DNA of 64,000 bases from an uncultured Dorea sp. (lineage in GTDB: Bacteria; Bacillota; Clostridia; Lachnospirales; Lachnospiraceae), in assembly GCA_910577685.1 (NCBI GenBank), contig CAJTOH010000008.1, positions 51,321 to 115,320 of the forward strand. The letters run 5' to 3'. Both the position numbers and the translations under genes were made by a program. Below, in pieces: positions 43,058-49,992 of this stretch. The stretch's first letter is position 1. Every line of letters starts with the position of its first letter. The notes below the pieces were generated by a model. That model saw nothing but the letters and a program-made list of their open reading frames with translations, made no database searches and was not told where the DNA came from.

Positions 43058-44602
43058 CTACAAGGGTATATTCCCGTGCCTGTAGGAATTCCCGCTTCGC
43101 TCCTTACTGCCCAGACTCTCAAAGGCCGTCCTGATCTTCCGCCTTGTGTCCTCCGGCGCGATGACCTCGTCGATAATCCCTAGTTTCGCTGCAATATAAG
43201 GCGACATAAATTTCTCGTTATACTCGTCGATCTTCTCTCTTGTAACCTTATCCCTGTCCTGCGCCGACTCGATTTCATGCTTAAATACAATTCCAACGGC
43301 GCCTTCCGCGCCCATCACCGCAATCTGCGCAATGGGCCACGCGTACACGATATCCGATCCCACGCCTTTGCTGTTCATTGCAATATAAGCGCCGCCGTAA
43401 GCTTTCCGGATAATCAGGCTGACCTTGGGAACAGACGCCTCGCAGTACGCATACAGAAGTTTTGCTCCGCGTCTGATAATCCCCTCGTGTTCCATCTTTT
43501 TCCCCGGCATAAATCCCGGCACGTCAATCAGCGTAAGAATCGGAATACCGAAACAATCCAGACAGCGGATAAACCTCGCCGCCTTCTCACTGGAATCAAT
43601 ATCCAACGATCCTCCTATATTCAAAGGCTGACTGGCTATTATGCCAATCGTTTCCGAATCCATCCTGGCAAACCCGGCGACAATACTTTTTCCGAAATCT
43701 GCATGTACTTCAAAGAAACTATCTTCATCCGCAAGAGTTTCAATTACAGCACGGATATCATAGGTCTTACGTTGATTGTCCGACACGATCTCCTGCAGTC
43801 TCCCGGAATTATCCCTCGCCTTGCCGATCACCCTTTGCGGCTTCTCCCGGTAATTCTTCGGAAGGTAGGACAGAAGCTTCTTTACTCCGTCCAGACAATG
43901 CTTCTCATCTTCATAATGGAAATGCGCCGCTCCGCTCAGCGCACTGTGGGTCTGCGCTCCTCCCAGTTCCTCCGCCGTCACCTTCTCTCCCGTAACGATC
44001 TGCACGACCCCGGGGCCGGTCAAAAACATCTGGCTTGTCTTTTCCACCATAAACACAAAGTCGCACAGAGCCGGACCATAGCACGCGCCTCCCGCACACG
44101 GCCCCATTACCACGGCAATCTGGGGGATTATTCCCGACGCCCTTGTATGGCGCAAAAACATATCCCCGTAACCGTCAAGCGCCGCGATTCCCTCTTCTAT
44201 CCTGGCCCCTCCGCTGTCGTTTATCGTAATAAAGGGAGCCTTACTCTGAAACGCCATGTCCATGATCCGGACAATTTTCTTGCTATGGTACTCGCCGTAA
44301 GTCCCTCCAAGCACCGTAAAATCCTCTGCCGCCGCATATACCGCTTCCCCGTTTACGGTTCCGAATCCCGTAATCACTCCGTCGCCCGGAAGCTTCTTTT
44401 TATCCATATCAAAGTCTGTAAACCGAGACTCGATTAGAGAACCCACCTCCTGAAAAGATCCCTCGTCAAAAAGGTATTCAAGCCTTTCCCTTGCCGTCAT
44501 CTTTCCTTTTGCCCGCTGCCTGTCAATACGAGACTGACCGCCTCCCTGTCTTGCCTTTTCTTTTTTTAGGTTTAGTTCCTGTAAATATTTTTCATTCCAC
44601 AT
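43058..44602 (-). CDS. acyl-CoA carboxylase carboxyltransferase (PccB/MmdA-like), locus A
   Basis: 514-aa crotonase-fold carboxyltransferase of the propionyl/acetyl-CoA carboxylase beta family: GARIEEGIAALDGYGDMFLRHTRAS, VVMGPCAGGACYGPALCDFVFM, LTGPGVVQIVTGE and the second-half oxyanion site DVPGFMPGKKMEHEGIIRRGAKLLYAY. It normally works with biotinylated carrier and biotin carboxylase or decarboxylase subunits, none of which is in this locus. Predicted to supply malonyl- or methylmalonyl-CoA for the adjacent KAS III/ACP module, or to act on such substrates. Confidence 0.88.
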   Translation of the reverse strand: MWNEKYLQELNLKKEKARQGGGQSRIDRQRAKGKMTARERLEYLFDEGSFQEVGSLIESRFTDFDMDKKKLPGDGVITGFGTVNGEAVYAAAEDFTVLGGTYGEYHSKKIVRIMDMAFQSKAPFITINDSGGARIEEGIAALDGYGDMFLRHTRASGIIPQIAVVMGPCAGGACYGPALCDFVFMVEKTSQMFLTGPGVVQIVTGEKVTAEELGGAQTHSALSGAAHFHYEDEKHCLDGVKKLLSYLPKNYREKPQRVIGKARDNSGRLQEIVSDNQRKTYDIRAVIETLADEDSFFEVHADFGKSIVAGFARMDSETIGIIASQPLNIGGSLDIDSSEKAARFIRCLDCFGIPILTLIDVPGFMPGKKMEHEGIIRRGAKLLYAYCEASVPKVSLIIRKAYGGAYIAMNSKGVGSDIVYAWPIAQIAVMGAEGAVGIVFKHEIESAQDRDKVTREKIDEYNEKFMSPYIAAKLGIIDEVIAPEDTRRKIRTAFESLGSKERSGNSYRHGNIPL

Positions 44603-44655
44603 CTATATCTACTCCATACGCTCCCTGTACCGGCCTTTATTCCTGCTTTGCCAGA

Positions 44656-45402
44656 CTATTTTCCTGTAAATACCTCCATCGTCGCACAGGCTCCGCTATG
44701 TATTCCCTCTCTTTTCAATACTACTTTTACCGTATCGAGAATAATCTTTATATCGCCAAGAAATGTAATATGATCTGCATATCTTATGTCGTCTTCAAAT
44801 TTCTCTTCCCAAGTGAGTCCATTTCTCCCTGATGTCTGGGCAAGTCCGGTCAGTCCCGGTTTTACGTCATGACGGTGTTTTTGTCTGTCGTCGTAGCGTT
44901 CCAGATATTCGACCAACAGCGGACGGGGGCCGACAATAGACATATCCCCCTTTAAAATATTCACCAATTCCGGCAGTTCATCGAGAGAAGTTGACCGCAG
45001 CATTTTCCCGAAATCCGTGAGACGTTCTTCGTCGGGAAGCAGTCCGCCCCCGCCGTCCCTTTCCTCCGTCATCGTCCGGAACTTCATGATCTTAAACACT
45101 TTCTCATTCAATCCCGGACGAGTTTGGCAGAAGATGACCGGAGAGCCAAGCTTTATTTTTACAGCCAGCGCAATCGCTCCCATTACAGGCGTCAAAAGTA
45201 TTAACGCCGCTCCGCTTAACGCTATGTAGAAGGGGCGCTTCAGCACAGCCTCATAAGGGCCGTAGGGAACATGCCTCTTCTCTGCTTTCGCCTGCGTCCG
45301 CCTTCTTTTTGTTTCCCTATTAACGATGATTCCTGCCGCTGCTCCGGCTATCAAAAGAAAAAAATGCCTGTTATATTTTTTCACAATTTGTTTCATCTCC
45401 AA
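44656..45402 (-). CDS. initiating sugar transferase (WcaJ/PglC type), locus A
   Basis: 248 aa. Membrane anchor at about residues 55-75, then the phosphoglycosyltransferase core KLGSPVIFCQTRPGLNEKVFKIMKFRTM, TSLDELPELVNILKGDMSIVGPRPLLVEYL and DVKPGLTGLAQTSGRNGLTWEEKFEDDI. Transfers a sugar phosphate to undecaprenyl phosphate to start the repeat unit. A TTG at 45402 or ATG at 45396 could be the start; neither has a good Shine-Dalgarno. Resembles PglC for bacillosamine-like sugars, fitting the DegT and PglD neighbours. Confidence 0.9.
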   Translation of the reverse strand: MEMKQIVKKYNRHFFLLIAGAAAGIIVNRETKRRRTQAKAEKRHVPYGPYEAVLKRPFYIALSGAALILLTPVMGAIALAVKIKLGSPVIFCQTRPGLNEKVFKIMKFRTMTEERDGGGGLLPDEERLTDFGKMLRSTSLDELPELVNILKGDMSIVGPRPLLVEYLERYDDRQKHRHDVKPGLTGLAQTSGRNGLTWEEKFEDDIRYADHITFLGDIKIILDTVKVVLKREGIHSGACATMEVFTGK

Positions 45403-45408
45403 GTCTAT

Positions 45409-46707
45409 TTACTCAAAGCACCTATGAATGATGTCGATCACAACCTCCTGCTGCTCTGCCGTCATCTTGATATCCGAGGGCAGGCACAGCCCTCTCGTAA
45501 AAATATCTGCCCCGACAGAACCGTTATTCTCTTTGCCCGTGTATGTAACCGCGTCCTCACAGCCGTCTTTTTCCGCCTTTACGAACCCGTTTCCGCGGTA
45601 CAGCGCCTGCAGATGCATAGGTTTCCAGATCGGACGTCCCTCAATATGGAAACCGGCAAGCGCATCCAGAATTTCGTCCGGACAGGTTTTCCCCTTCCTG
45701 TGACGGTAGAGTTTTCCCCTCTCGGATCTCACATTCTCGCACATAGCCTGTGGTTCAATCGCAATACAGCTTAGCCAGTAGTTCGGAATACTGTCGTCTC
45801 CCAATGGATTCATAGCGACAGGAAGGTCTGCCAGCCCCTTTTGATACCGTTCATAAATGGCCTTTTTCTTTGCAATATGCTCGTCAATATACTTCATCTG
45901 TCCGCGGACCACTCCCGCAATAACATTCGACATACGATAATTGTAACCCAGTTCCTTATGCTGATACCAGGGCGCGTCCTCCCTGCTTTGGGTAGACCAT
46001 TTCCGAATCTTATCGGCGCAGCCCTTCGAGTTCGACAAAAACGCCCCTCCTGAGCTTCCGGTGATAATTTTATTTCCATTAAAAGAAATAACGCCGTAAT
46101 CTCCAAAGCTTCCCGTCTGCTTCCCTTTATAGGCAGCCCCCAGGCTTTCCGCCGCATCCTCTACCAGCAGCGCCCCATGTTCCTTACAGATATCCGTAAT
46201 CTCGTCAAGCTTCCCCGGCGTACCGTAAAGATGTGCCAGCACTACCAAACGTGTTTCCGGATATATCTCAAACGCCTTTTTTAACGCCGCAGGATCCATG
46301 TTCCATGTGTCGTATTCCGAATCAATAAATACGGCCTCGCCGCCCTCGTACGCAACCGGATTGACCGTAGCGTCAAAGGTCATATCCGAGCAGAATACTT
46401 TATGTCCCGCCAGCGTCCCTACCTCAGCGCGGTGCGCTCCGTATATTTTCTCTCCCGCCAGACGGACGGCCAAATGCAGCGCGGCCGTTCCGCAGCTTAG
46501 CCCCACCGCGCTTTTTACTCCTACATACTCTTCAAGTAATCGTTCCATTTCATCAATGTTTCCGCCCACTGTGGACATCCAGTTTGTTCTGTACGCTTCC
46601 GTCATATATTCAAGCTCCGTCTCGTGCATGGTAGGCGACGAAAGCCAAAGTTTTTCTTTAAATGGCGTTAAGTTTTGAAACCTTTGATCTGTTCTAAAAT
46701 CATACAT
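45409..46707 (-). CDS. DegT/DnrJ/EryC1 aminotransferase (PglE/LegC-like), locus A
   Basis: 432-aa PLP enzyme making a 4-amino-sugar nucleotide from a 4-keto sugar. WMSTVGGNIDEMERLLEEYVGV at the N-terminus, VGLSCGTAALHLA, VEDAAESLGAAYKGK and the PLP Lys in ISFNGNKIITGSSGG. ATG 46707 is preceded by AGGGGAAC; the frame stays open a further 32 codons but through a tandem-repeat region, so that extension is rejected. The dehydratase that would provide the keto sugar is not in the window. Confidence 0.9.
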   Translation of the reverse strand: MYDFRTDQRFQNLTPFKEKLWLSSPTMHETELEYMTEAYRTNWMSTVGGNIDEMERLLEEYVGVKSAVGLSCGTAALHLAVRLAGEKIYGAHRAEVGTLAGHKVFCSDMTFDATVNPVAYEGGEAVFIDSEYDTWNMDPAALKKAFEIYPETRLVVLAHLYGTPGKLDEITDICKEHGALLVEDAAESLGAAYKGKQTGSFGDYGVISFNGNKIITGSSGGAFLSNSKGCADKIRKWSTQSREDAPWYQHKELGYNYRMSNVIAGVVRGQMKYIDEHIAKKKAIYERYQKGLADLPVAMNPLGDDSIPNYWLSCIAIEPQAMCENVRSERGKLYRHRKGKTCPDEILDALAGFHIEGRPIWKPMHLQALYRGNGFVKAEKDGCEDAVTYTGKENNGSVGADIFTRGLCLPSDIKMTAEQQEVVIDIIHRCFE

Positions 46708-46736
46708 AACTTCTATGTTCCCCTGTATTTTTTCGC

Positions 46737-46920
46737 TTATATATACGCGGCTGTTTTCAACAACTATTTTTTCTGCCCATATACATGCGCCTGTTTTCAA
46801 CAACTATTTTTGCTGCGTATATACATACGGCTGTTTTCAGCAATTATTTTTCTCTGTATACACATACGCCTGTTATCAACAATTATTTTTGCTGCGCAGA
46901 GGCTTTCAAACAATTTTTTC
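46737..46920. repeat. tandem 40-bp repeats between antiterminator and operon A
   Basis: Four copies with period 40, 40 and 39 bp, aligned on CTGTTTTCAACAACTATTTT at 46751, 46791, 46831 and 46870 (copies 3 and 4 diverged), plus a degenerate fifth at about 46903. On the transcribed minus strand each unit reads AAAATAGTTGTTGAAAACAG followed by a short hairpin such as CGTAT-GTAT-ATACG. The unit nearest the aminotransferase also resembles a promoter (TTGTTG, 16 nt, TATAAG). They lie exactly between the antiterminator gene and the first biosynthetic gene and end inside the antiterminator's 3' end. Confidence 0.8.
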
Positions 46921-47439
46921 TATGATTTCTAGACCTGCCGAAATACTTCCCAACTTCCACTTATCACCCAAACATTCTTTTTTAGCGGAATCTGCCGCCT
47001 CTATTCTGGCCAAACGCTTATGCCGGTCAATCTTTTTTATTCTGCTCTCCATTCCTTTTAGCGGTCCTTTAATGATCTTGGGAATTCCGTTACGAATAAT
47101 TCCCTCCGACATTCTTAAATTTCCGCTCTCGCCGCACAGTTCTTTCAGCAGGGTTTGCTCTTCCTCACCGACTGAGAAAAGCCCATTTTTTATTTCATTC
47201 AGAACGGAGCATTTTTTCAATTCTTCATACAGGGCTTTTTGGTCTTCACTCTCAAAAAATATATGAGCCGGAAACAAAAGCTTCCTTTCTAAATGCCATA
47301 TTCCTTCAAAACGCCGCATACGGTCATAAGTGAGTACGAATCCCTTATGAAATGGTTTCTTAGACAAAAATGTGCCGCATTTATTCAAGACCGCATACTC
47401 TTCCTGCTTCTGACAGGTTAATACATACCAGATAACAAT
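46906..47439 (-). CDS. NusG-like antiterminator (LoaP/UpxY family), locus A
   Basis: About 177 aa. NGN domain IVIWYVLTCQKQEEYAVLNKCG...HLERKLLFPAHIFFES at about 1-95 and a C-terminal KOW domain KIIKGPLKGMESRIKKIDRHKRLARIE. Such NusG paralogues bind RNA polymerase at their own operon and suppress termination, letting the long capsule operon be transcribed. The start is unclear: no ATG or GTG precedes the NGN strand, the coding similarity with the locus B copy begins at ATT 47439 (AGAGGGG just upstream), and an internal TTG at 47388 would cut off the NGN strand. Driven only when the adjacent inverton points leftward. Confidence 0.85.
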   Translation of the reverse strand: MVIWYVLTCQKQEEYAVLNKCGTFLSKKPFHKGFVLTYDRMRRFEGIWHLERKLLFPAHIFFESEDQKALYEELKKCSVLNEIKNGLFSVGEEEQTLLKELCGESGNLRMSEGIIRNGIPKIIKGPLKGMESRIKKIDRHKRLARIEAADSAKKECLGDKWKLGSISAGLEIIEKIV

Positions 47440-47453
47440 CCCCTCTTTCGTGA

Positions 47454-47663
47454 AGTAGAATACTCTGCGAAAATTTTTTGACTACATTGACGAGTAATTG
47501 TTGGTATTTATTTGATAAACACAGATTTTTTTGAGATATAAAAACAATAAACAGATTTTTTTACGCCAAATTTTTACAATATTAAATTAAGTATTGATTT
47601 ATTTTTCATAAATGGTTATAATATTTATGCTGTTTTAGAAAAAAATTCGCAGAGTATTCTACT
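47454..47663. promoter_or_regulatory. invertible promoter segment (inverton) of locus A, OFF orientation
   Basis: 18-bp perfect inverted repeats: AGTAGAATACTCTGCGAA (47454-47471) and TTCGCAGAGTATTCTACT (47646-47663), enclosing 174 bp with one good promoter. The promoter points rightward, away from the antiterminator and capsule genes; inverting the segment would place it about 20 bp inside the left repeat, pointing at the antiterminator. No promoter toward the operon is visible in the present orientation. The same structure is found at locus B. Confidence 0.8.
47594..47622 (+). promoter_or_regulatory. promoter inside inverton A (currently facing right)
   Basis: TTGATT (47594-47599), 17-nt spacer, TATAAT (47617-47622) with GGT just before the -10 box. 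Conserved with the same spacing in inverton B (60932-60960). Confidence 0.8.
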
Positions 47664-47677
47664 CTGCGAATTTTTTT
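47639..47677. terminator. terminator hairpin built into the right inverted repeat, locus A
   Basis: Seven A plus TTCGCAGAGTA pair with TACTCTGCGAA plus seven T around a 3-nt loop: a strong bidirectional terminator. In the OFF state it stops the inverton promoter about 50 nt after its start and shields the sigma-factor gene to the right. Confidence 0.85.
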
Positions 47678-47718
47678 ATTTAGTTACTTTATTCTTTTAA
47701 AAAAAATCGTATAATCTT

Positions 47719-47746
47719 TGTAACGAATTATCATATTGTGCGTCTA
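47719..47746 (+). promoter_or_regulatory. candidate ECF-type promoter of the sigma factor gene
   Basis: TGTAAC (47719-47724), 16-nt spacer, CGTCTA (47741-47746). This is the AAC...CGT pattern of ECF sigma promoters and suggests autoregulation. It lies 70 nt before the start codon. Confidence 0.6.
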
Positions 47747-47815
47747 ATAAGCAAATGGGAGGCGCTCCATTAAAAATATACTCTTTTAAACGGGTTAAGA
47801 ACAGGGGGGAAGGGA

Positions 47816-48307
47816 ATGAAGGTTGATTTTGAAGATCTCTACGAACGTTTTTTCAAGGACGTATATCTTTTTGTCCTGGCAATGAGTAAGGATCCGCACA
47901 TTGCTGAAGAGATCACTCAGGAGACATTCTTCAAAGCTTTGAAAGAAGCCAAGAATTTCCGTGGGAACTGTTCCGTCAAGTCCTGGCTCTGCCAGATTGC
48001 CAAGAATCTTTTCATCTCCCATACCCGCCGTAAAAAACCGGTACATTCCGAGATGACGGAAGAACTGCCGGATGATTCGGACATTGAGGATATCTGTATC
48101 CGAAAGGATGAGGCCCTTTCCATCTACAAAGTTCTTCACTGCCTCGATGAACCTTACAAGGAAGTATTTACCCTGCGGGTACTTGGCGACTTAAGCTTTA
48201 AAGAGATCGCAGAAATATTTGAAAAACAGGAGACTTGGGCAAGGGTTACCTACCATCGGGCAAGGCTCAAGATCCGGGAGCATATGACGGATGAACCGAC
48301 GCCCTAA
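47816..48307 (+). CDS. ECF-family RNA polymerase sigma factor
   Basis: 163 aa. Region 2 (FEDLYERFFKDVYLFVLAMSKDPHIAEEITQETFFKAL, then WLCQIAKNLFISHTRR) and region 4 (CLDEPYKEVFTLRVLGDLSFKEIAEIFEKQETWARVTYHRARLKI) are complete, with no extra domain. Directs transcription of an extracytoplasmic-stress or surface regulon. Followed by its predicted anti-sigma factor 90 nt downstream. Lies on the strand opposite to both capsule loci, exactly between them. Confidence 0.93.
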   Translation: MKVDFEDLYERFFKDVYLFVLAMSKDPHIAEEITQETFFKALKEAKNFRGNCSVKSWLCQIAKNLFISHTRRKKPVHSEMTEELPDDSDIEDICIRKDEALSIYKVLHCLDEPYKEVFTLRVLGDLSFKEIAEIFEKQETWARVTYHRARLKIREHMTDEPTP

Positions 48308-48397
48308 GCCGACGTCCGCAACTGGGAACTTTGACGACAAAACCCGATTCCACTATCATTTATGCCGCCCTCTGCGGGCGGAGGAAAGGAGAATATT

Positions 48398-49309
48398 ATG
48401 AATAAAATATCTTGTGATGTTGTAAAAGATCTGCTGCCCCTCTATAAAGACGAAGTGTGCAGTGAGAAAAGCAAGGAACTAATCGAGAACCATTTGACCG
48501 AATGTGAAGACTGCAGAAGATATCTTGACGCGCTGAACTCGGAGCTTCCTCCGATCACGCTTTCTGAGGACGGTATAGACGGCCGGAGCGGCGACTCCTC
48601 CTCCATGGCCTCTGATTGTATCAAGCTATTCCAAAAGATTGACCGACGGCTTAACTGGATGAAAGTAATTGGAATTCTTTCGGTATGCATTCCCCTTCTG
48701 GTAGTCTCAACCATTTTGTACGTAGTAAAAGACTACAACAAAGACCTCTATCTGTTCGACAGACGCGTTGCGGCAGAGGACGTACGTATTACAGAACTTT
48801 ACCAGCTTGAGAGCGGGGATATCTACGTCACGCTAGAAAGCGAGCATCCCTGTACTTTGGCGAAAGAAGGAACCATCACCTCTTCTGACGGTACCTTTGA
48901 TTCTGAATCTTATGACAATGGGCAGAGCTGTTTGTCTTTTAAAAAGGTTTCCAAATTAGAACACATACTTTTTAGCCGTCTGGACAATAAAAATTATTCC
49001 TTTGTGATTCCATCTCAGGAAATTATCGCCCCTGAGGATCTTGATCCTGATATATATGCGTGTGTTCCGGAGGATTATGAGGCCGTAGAATCGGCTCCTA
49101 TCGTTCATACAAATACTCTTATCTATTATGAAGGGAAATATGACGAGCGGATAAATATCTGGGAAAGGGGACAGAAACTCCAGCAGGCGCCTGAGTCCGT
49201 AGAAAAGCGAGTTATGGCGCAGCGGGAAAGATTTGAAAACGGGGATGTTGTTCTGAATAATTCTAAAGAGGCGTCTAAGGATGACGGCAATATTCTGTTT
49301 ATATATTAA
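48398..49309 (+). CDS. membrane anti-sigma factor with zinc-finger domain
   Basis: 303 aa from ATG 48398 (AAAGGAG 7 nt upstream; an ATG at 48362 lacks one). N-terminal anti-sigma zinc finger: CDVVKDLLPLYKDEVCSEKS and HLTECEDCRRYL, giving H-x3-C-x2-C. One transmembrane helix (about residues 88-108, VIGILSVCIPLLVVSTILYVV) and an extracellular domain of about 190 residues of unknown fold that may sense the signal. Ends before a long hairpin at 49323-49366. Confidence 0.85.
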   Translation: MNKISCDVVKDLLPLYKDEVCSEKSKELIENHLTECEDCRRYLDALNSELPPITLSEDGIDGRSGDSSSMASDCIKLFQKIDRRLNWMKVIGILSVCIPLLVVSTILYVVKDYNKDLYLFDRRVAAEDVRITELYQLESGDIYVTLESEHPCTLAKEGTITSSDGTFDSESYDNGQSCLSFKKVSKLEHILFSRLDNKNYSFVIPSQEIIAPEDLDPDIYACVPEDYEAVESAPIVHTNTLIYYEGKYDERINIWERGQKLQQAPESVEKRVMAQRERFENGDVVLNNSKEASKDDGNILFIY

Positions 49310-49322
49310 TTTCTGATTGGTC

Positions 49323-49366
49323 TAAGGCTGTGAGGAGATATGTTCCGGTATCTTCTCACAGCCTTA
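49323..49366. other. long hairpin between convergent anti-sigma gene and locus B
   Basis: TAAGGCTGTGAGGAGATA (49323-49340) pairs with TATCTTCTCACAGCCTTA (49349-49366) with one mismatch. No long T-run follows on either strand, so termination may be inefficient or assisted. Confidence 0.6.
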
Positions 49367-49455
49367 ATCTGTAAAAACTTCGCTTTCGGTATAAAATGTA
49401 CAAATAAAAATCTTGTTTTCGGTATATTTCTTATAATTGAATTATATGTAGTCTA

Positions 49456-49992
49456 TTACACTTTATTTTCTATATAACCCTCTGTTGCATCCTCTTTTCT
49501 TTTAATTATACACGGATTTCCAAATACAACAGAATGGCTTGGTACATCACAGTTTACAAAAGTATTCGGCGCGATTAAAACGTCGTCGCCGATAACGATT
49601 TTACCGACTATTACGGCATTAACCCCTATCCATACCGAATCCCCTATAGCCGGATATCCTTTGCGTTTCCCACGGTTTTCCTGTCCAATTGTAACCCCTT
49701 TATGTATATTAACATTGCGACCGATCTTAACTGACGGATTTATTGTAATACAAAAAGGATGACCTAAATATAGTCCGCCGCCTATATCCGTCTCTTCCGC
49801 CAACTCTACCATATATTTCTTTTTTATCAAAACGTACCAAAATTTGTATAAAAAATAGGAAGGCATACCTTTAACTTTCTGTGTTTTTCTGAACAGCACC
49901 TGCACCAGCGGACACTTTCCCGCTCCATATCGAACTTTATCTTCATTCAATAACGTTACTTTTTTCTTTATAGACATCTTATTTCTTATCAT
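49456..49992 (-). CDS. serine-acetyltransferase-like hexapeptide acetyltransferase, locus B
   Basis: 178 aa. CysE-type left-handed beta-helix: EETDIGGGLYLGHPFCITINPSVKIGRNVNIHKGVTIGQ, then GDSVWIGVNAVIVGKIVIGDDVLIAPNTFVNCDVPSHSVVFGNP. Contains the catalytic-type His in NIHKGVTIG. In a capsule operon it more likely O-acetylates the glycan than serine. Last gene of locus B; start overlaps the preceding glycosyltransferase stop by 4 nt. Confidence 0.85.
   Translation of the reverse strand: MIRNKMSIKKKVTLLNEDKVRYGAGKCPLVQVLFRKTQKVKGMPSYFLYKFWYVLIKKKYMVELAEETDIGGGLYLGHPFCITINPSVKIGRNVNIHKGVTIGQENRGKRKGYPAIGDSVWIGVNAVIVGKIVIGDDVLIAPNTFVNCDVPSHSVVFGNPCIIKRKEDATEGYIENKV

Noticed and set aside
43277..44437. 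386-aa plus-strand ORF opposite the carboxyltransferase
   Set aside because: Shadow frame of a well-conserved carboxyltransferase.
46708..46803. 32-codon N-terminal extension of the locus A aminotransferase
   Set aside because: Encoded by the tandem-repeat DNA and not found in DegT enzymes, which begin near the 46707 start.
46715..47266. 183-aa plus-strand ORF across the 40-bp repeats and antiterminator
   Set aside because: Antisense to the antiterminator; its apparent repeats are only the tandem DNA repeat translated.
47455..47663. Inverted repeats as ends of a tiny insertion sequence or MITE
   Set aside because: The enclosed segment has a conserved promoter at a fixed place at two loci and no target duplication; a recombination switch explains it better.
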